From positions 1-52,424 of the forward strand of contig JAQBNK010000013.1 in the NCBI GenBank assembly GCA_028288595.1: 52,424 bases of DNA, written 5' to 3'. Each line of letters starts with the position of its first letter. The stretch's first letter is position 1. The DNA comes from Chitinophagaceae bacterium. Lineage in GTDB: Bacteria > Bacteroidota > Bacteroidia > Chitinophagales > Chitinophagaceae. Below the pieces are notes generated by a model, which worked only from the letters and a program-made list of their open reading frames with translations, had not been told where the DNA came from and made no database searches. The position numbers were made by a program, and so were the translations under genes. Positions 49,622 to 52,424 of this stretch are shown here, in pieces.

Positions 49622-52357
49622 ATGAAACTCGTGTGCTGGCTGGCTTTCGCAATTATGCTCTTCTTTTTGTCTAATACATTGAATGCGCAGGATATTGGCG
49701 GGTTTCCTCCTTCCACTAAATGGAAACAGATCAACACAGACACTGTAAGAGTAATTTTCACGGATCCTGCTCTTGCTCAGGCAAAAAGAATAGCTACGCT
49801 CGTTGAGCGCATGGCCGCGGAAAGGCCTGTAACACTGGGCGAAAAATTAAAAAAGATCAATATTGTTTTACACAATAACACAACGCTTGCAAACGGTTAT
49901 GTAACACTCGGGCCGAGGCGGAGTGAATATTATCTTGTTCCAGGTTCTAACAATTTTGAATTTGGCAATTTACCCTGGTACGAAAACCTGGCGGTGCATG
50001 AGTACAGGCACGTACAGCAGTTTAATAATTTCAATCACGGCATATCCCGTTTATTTTCTTTCTTATTTGGTCAGCAGGGACAATTATTAGCCAATTCTAT
50101 CGCAGTGCCGGATTGGTTTTTTGAAGGAGACGCTGTTTATGCAGAAAGCGCTTTTACCGGTATGGGGCGTGGGCGGCAGCCGTTATTTATCAATACCTAT
50201 AAAAGTCTCTGGCTTGATAATAAAAATTATAGCTGGATGAAATTGAGGAACGATTCATACAAGGATTTTGTTCCTAACCATTATTACCTCGGCTATTTGT
50301 TGGTGAATTATGGTTACCTGAAATACGGGCCGGCTTTCTGGCAAAAAGTTACCCGGCGGGCGGTTGATTTTGAAGGTATTATTTATCCTTTTCAGCATGC
50401 CGTGCAAAAAGAAACCGGTATGAGTTTTAAAAACTTTTATAAAGGAGCTGTAAACTATTATCAAAAACAACTGGTTAATCATACTCCTCCAAAAGAAATT
50501 ACGAAAGAGTATACGAATTTTTATTTTCCGCAACACATCTCCAAAGATTCCGTTTTATTCCTGGAAGAAAGTTTCAAAAAAAGACAGCGCTTTTATATTC
50601 AAACGCCAACAGGCAAACATTTTATTAAACTGAAAGATATTGGAACAGAAGAATGGTTTACTTACCGGAACGGGCAGGTTGCCTACACCGCTTACCAGCC
50701 ACACCCCCGCTGGAGCCTGGTAGATTACAGCAATATTATGCTGCTGGATATTCATTCAGGTAAAAAAACAAAACTGACCAATAAAGGAAAATACTTTAAT
50801 CCTGATATTTCTCCTGATGGCAAGTCAGTAATGGCTATTTCGATTAATGATTCTTTACAAACAGAGTTACATATCCTGGATGCAGCATCAGGTTTTCTTA
50901 TAAAAAAAATAATGCCATCGCAGGGAGAATATTTTATTCAGCCTAAATACATTGATAATAGCAATTCGATACTCGGCATTCGGTACAACGATGGCACAAT
51001 GAATTTAAGCACACTGCAAATCGCAAATGGCACCCGGCAAGCATTAACGGGGAACCAGCATTTTGCCATGGGCAATTTTTATGTAAACAGTGACACGGTT
51101 TATTTCACTGCTTCTTATACCGGCAACGATGAATTATTTGCACTCAATTTAAATAATCAAAAAATTTACCAGCTTACCGATTCAGAGATAGGCAATTATT
51201 TTCCCGCGGTATCAGGTAACCAGGTTACATGGTCCGCATTTACAGCGAATGGTTATCAAATGCAGTCTGCTGCCTTAAATGAAATGAAATGGAAACAGGT
51301 GAGTTTTCCTGGAAATTATGTGCAGGGTAAATTATACGATGTGGCTGATGCACATAAAAATGTTCTTGAAACCCCAACACGTGATTTTGCTGTGAAAAAA
51401 TTTCCAAAGACGACGGGCTTAATTAACATCCATTCCTGGGATCCTTCTTCTTTAACGGTTTACAGTAATAATATTTTAAACACACTGGCACTGGAGTTAA
51501 GTTACACACCGGATTACACCGATCATTCCGGTACCATTTCTTTCACGGCATTATATGGTGGTTTCTTCCCGGTAATAACAGCCGGCGTTGACTATATAAC
51601 TAACCATCGTATTACGCTAAATGGAACTGATTTTAATATTAATCAAACCGAGGCTAAACTGGGTTATTATATTCCACTAAACTTTACTGGTGGTGTTTCA
51701 GTGAAGAACCTGGCTTTCGGTAGTAGTTTTATTCACAGTAAGATCAATACCGACAACAAAAACGTTTCATTTAAAACACGGTCTTATTTATCTCATTTCA
51801 TCAGCTGGTCCCATACCTCGATAAGAGCAAGACAACAAGCATATCCTCGATTAGGCTACAGCATTTCTTCTTCTTTCAGGCACGAACTGGATCGTAAGGC
51901 AACCCAGTGGAACACAGATGTTTCGTTTTATTTACCGGGCCTATCTACTAATCATAATTTAATTTTCACCGCTAATTACCAGCGGATCGATACCAGCCAC
52001 ATTCTTTTTTCAACTGAGCACAAACTGGCGAGGGGTTACAAGAATTATGTTTTTCCAAGGATGTTTACACCAACCGTAAACTATCATTTGCCTGTTGCTT
52101 ATCCTGATTGGGGCTTCGCCAACCTCATTTATTTCGCAAGAGTGAGGGCCAACATCTTTTTCGACAGGTCTTATGTAAGAATCAATAATTCCACTAAAGA
52201 TCATTTCTCGAGTACCGGCGTAAATATGCTGTTTGATACGAAAGTTTTTAATGCCCTGGAGGTCACTTTAGGGGGCCAATACAGTTACCTGCTGAATAAA
52301 AAATATGCTGGATCGAAGCGGCACATTGTGGATTTCACCCTCGGACTGCCATTTTAA
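49622..52357 (+). CDS. Exported gluzincin-like protein with TolB propeller and C-terminal barrel
   Basis: This 911-residue protein has a signal peptide ending near residue 23 (LSNTLNAQ). An N-terminal peptidase-like domain holds HEYRH (126-130) and, about 40 residues later, PDWFFEGDAVYAES with Glu168, a HExxH plus E arrangement as in gluzincin peptidases. TolB/PD40-type repeats follow at about 330-600 (FNPDISPDGKSVMAISIND, YFPAVSGNQVTWSA). The C-terminal third has alternating strands (LALELSYTPDYTDHSGTISF, KLGYYIPLNFTGGVSVKNLA) and ends in Phe, as in outer-membrane barrels. It may be a surface protease anchored by its own barrel. I do not know a characterised member. Confidence 0.75.
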   Translation: MKLVCWLAFAIMLFFLSNTLNAQDIGGFPPSTKWKQINTDTVRVIFTDPALAQAKRIATLVERMAAERPVTLGEKLKKINIVLHNNTTLANGYVTLGPRRSEYYLVPGSNNFEFGNLPWYENLAVHEYRHVQQFNNFNHGISRLFSFLFGQQGQLLANSIAVPDWFFEGDAVYAESAFTGMGRGRQPLFINTYKSLWLDNKNYSWMKLRNDSYKDFVPNHYYLGYLLVNYGYLKYGPAFWQKVTRRAVDFEGIIYPFQHAVQKETGMSFKNFYKGAVNYYQKQLVNHTPPKEITKEYTNFYFPQHISKDSVLFLEESFKKRQRFYIQTPTGKHFIKLKDIGTEEWFTYRNGQVAYTAYQPHPRWSLVDYSNIMLLDIHSGKKTKLTNKGKYFNPDISPDGKSVMAISINDSLQTELHILDAASGFLIKKIMPSQGEYFIQPKYIDNSNSILGIRYNDGTMNLSTLQIANGTRQALTGNQHFAMGNFYVNSDTVYFTASYTGNDELFALNLNNQKIYQLTDSEIGNYFPAVSGNQVTWSAFTANGYQMQSAALNEMKWKQVSFPGNYVQGKLYDVADAHKNVLETPTRDFAVKKFPKTTGLINIHSWDPSSLTVYSNNILNTLALELSYTPDYTDHSGTISFTALYGGFFPVITAGVDYITNHRITLNGTDFNINQTEAKLGYYIPLNFTGGVSVKNLAFGSSFIHSKINTDNKNVSFKTRSYLSHFISWSHTSIRARQQAYPRLGYSISSSFRHELDRKATQWNTDVSFYLPGLSTNHNLIFTANYQRIDTSHILFSTEHKLARGYKNYVFPRMFTPTVNYHLPVAYPDWGFANLIYFARVRANIFFDRSYVRINNSTKDHFSSTGVNMLFDTKVFNALEVTLGGQYSYLLNKKYAGSKRHIVDFTLGLPF

Positions 52358-52378
52358 TCTTCTTTTAAATGTGAAAAT

Positions 52379-52398
52379 CAGGTTTAACCTGCCTTTTT
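52379..52398 (+). terminator. Short hairpin with T-run
   Basis: CAGGT and ACCTG pair around TTA, and after CC a run of seven T follows. It lies 22 bp after the stop of the last gene. The stem is only 5 bp, so strength is uncertain. Confidence 0.5.
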
Positions 52399-52424
52399 TT
52401 CTGTTTATTTCCTGTGGAAAAAGA

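Overview
The window looks like a chromosomal segment of a Bacteroidota bacterium, most likely of the Chitinophagaceae or a close relative. The signs are an AT-rich sequence, a SusC/SusD pair, an ECF sigma/FecR pair, a BlaI/M56 pair, orphan MacB/FtsX permeases, outer-membrane CarboxypepD_reg receptors, and promoters of the Bacteroidota type (TTTG near -33, TAnnTTTG near -7). No rRNA, tRNA, CRISPR array, transposase or phage gene was seen.

Layout. Positions 1-1854 hold an anti-sigma factor (FecR) and its ECF sigma factor, both minus strand. Positions 2063-13137 form a six-gene minus-strand glycan operon: SusC, SusD, a GH99/WbsX-like lipoprotein, a PafA-type alkaline phosphatase, a GH92-family protein and a purple-acid-phosphatase-like enzyme. 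Positions 13499-17786 form a second minus-strand operon with a GH71/99-like enzyme, a ROK kinase, one intact Tat-exported metallophosphoesterase and three gene remnants. A LacI-family regulator (17833-18864) follows. Both operons begin with the same 14-bp perfect palindrome, CTAAAACGTTTTAG, placed in each case exactly between a -33 TTTG and a -7 TAnnTTTG, so the two appear to form one LacI regulon for a phosphorylated, probably mannose-containing glycan. The adjacent GH172 gene (18985-20145) carries an in-frame TGA. Together these defects mark 15.7-20.2 kb as a locus in decay.

Positions 20193-25725 (minus) encode a Gfo/Idh/MocA oxidoreductase, a formylglycine-generating-enzyme-like protein, an ApbE flavin transferase and a two-component system. 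Positions 25849-35770 (plus) encode a TlpA-like thioredoxin, two DUF1801-like proteins, a BlaI repressor with a palindromic operator, an M56 protease with ten 29-residue repeats, an outer-membrane receptor and an FtsX-type permease.

Positions 35838-49621 are mixed: small lipoproteins, an RMD1-family protein, a second Gfo/Idh/MocA protein, a Dabb protein, a higBA toxin-antitoxin pair, gamma-glutamyltransferase, FKBP, a heparan-acetyltransferase-like membrane protein, a DUF885 protein, a GNAT enzyme, a GH78 rhamnosidase-like enzyme, an SRPBCC protein and an sdpI/sdpR locus with a truncated sdpI copy. The last gene (49622-52357) is an exported protein combining a gluzincin metallopeptidase motif, a TolB-like propeller and a C-terminal barrel. 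Several intergenic spots carry tandem repeats with a 7-bp period.

No wholly new system could be proven from sequence alone. The best leads are the shared LacI-operator promoter architecture, the glycan-plus-phosphatase operon with nearby gene erosion, the repeat-bearing M56 sensor, and the protease-propeller-barrel protein.
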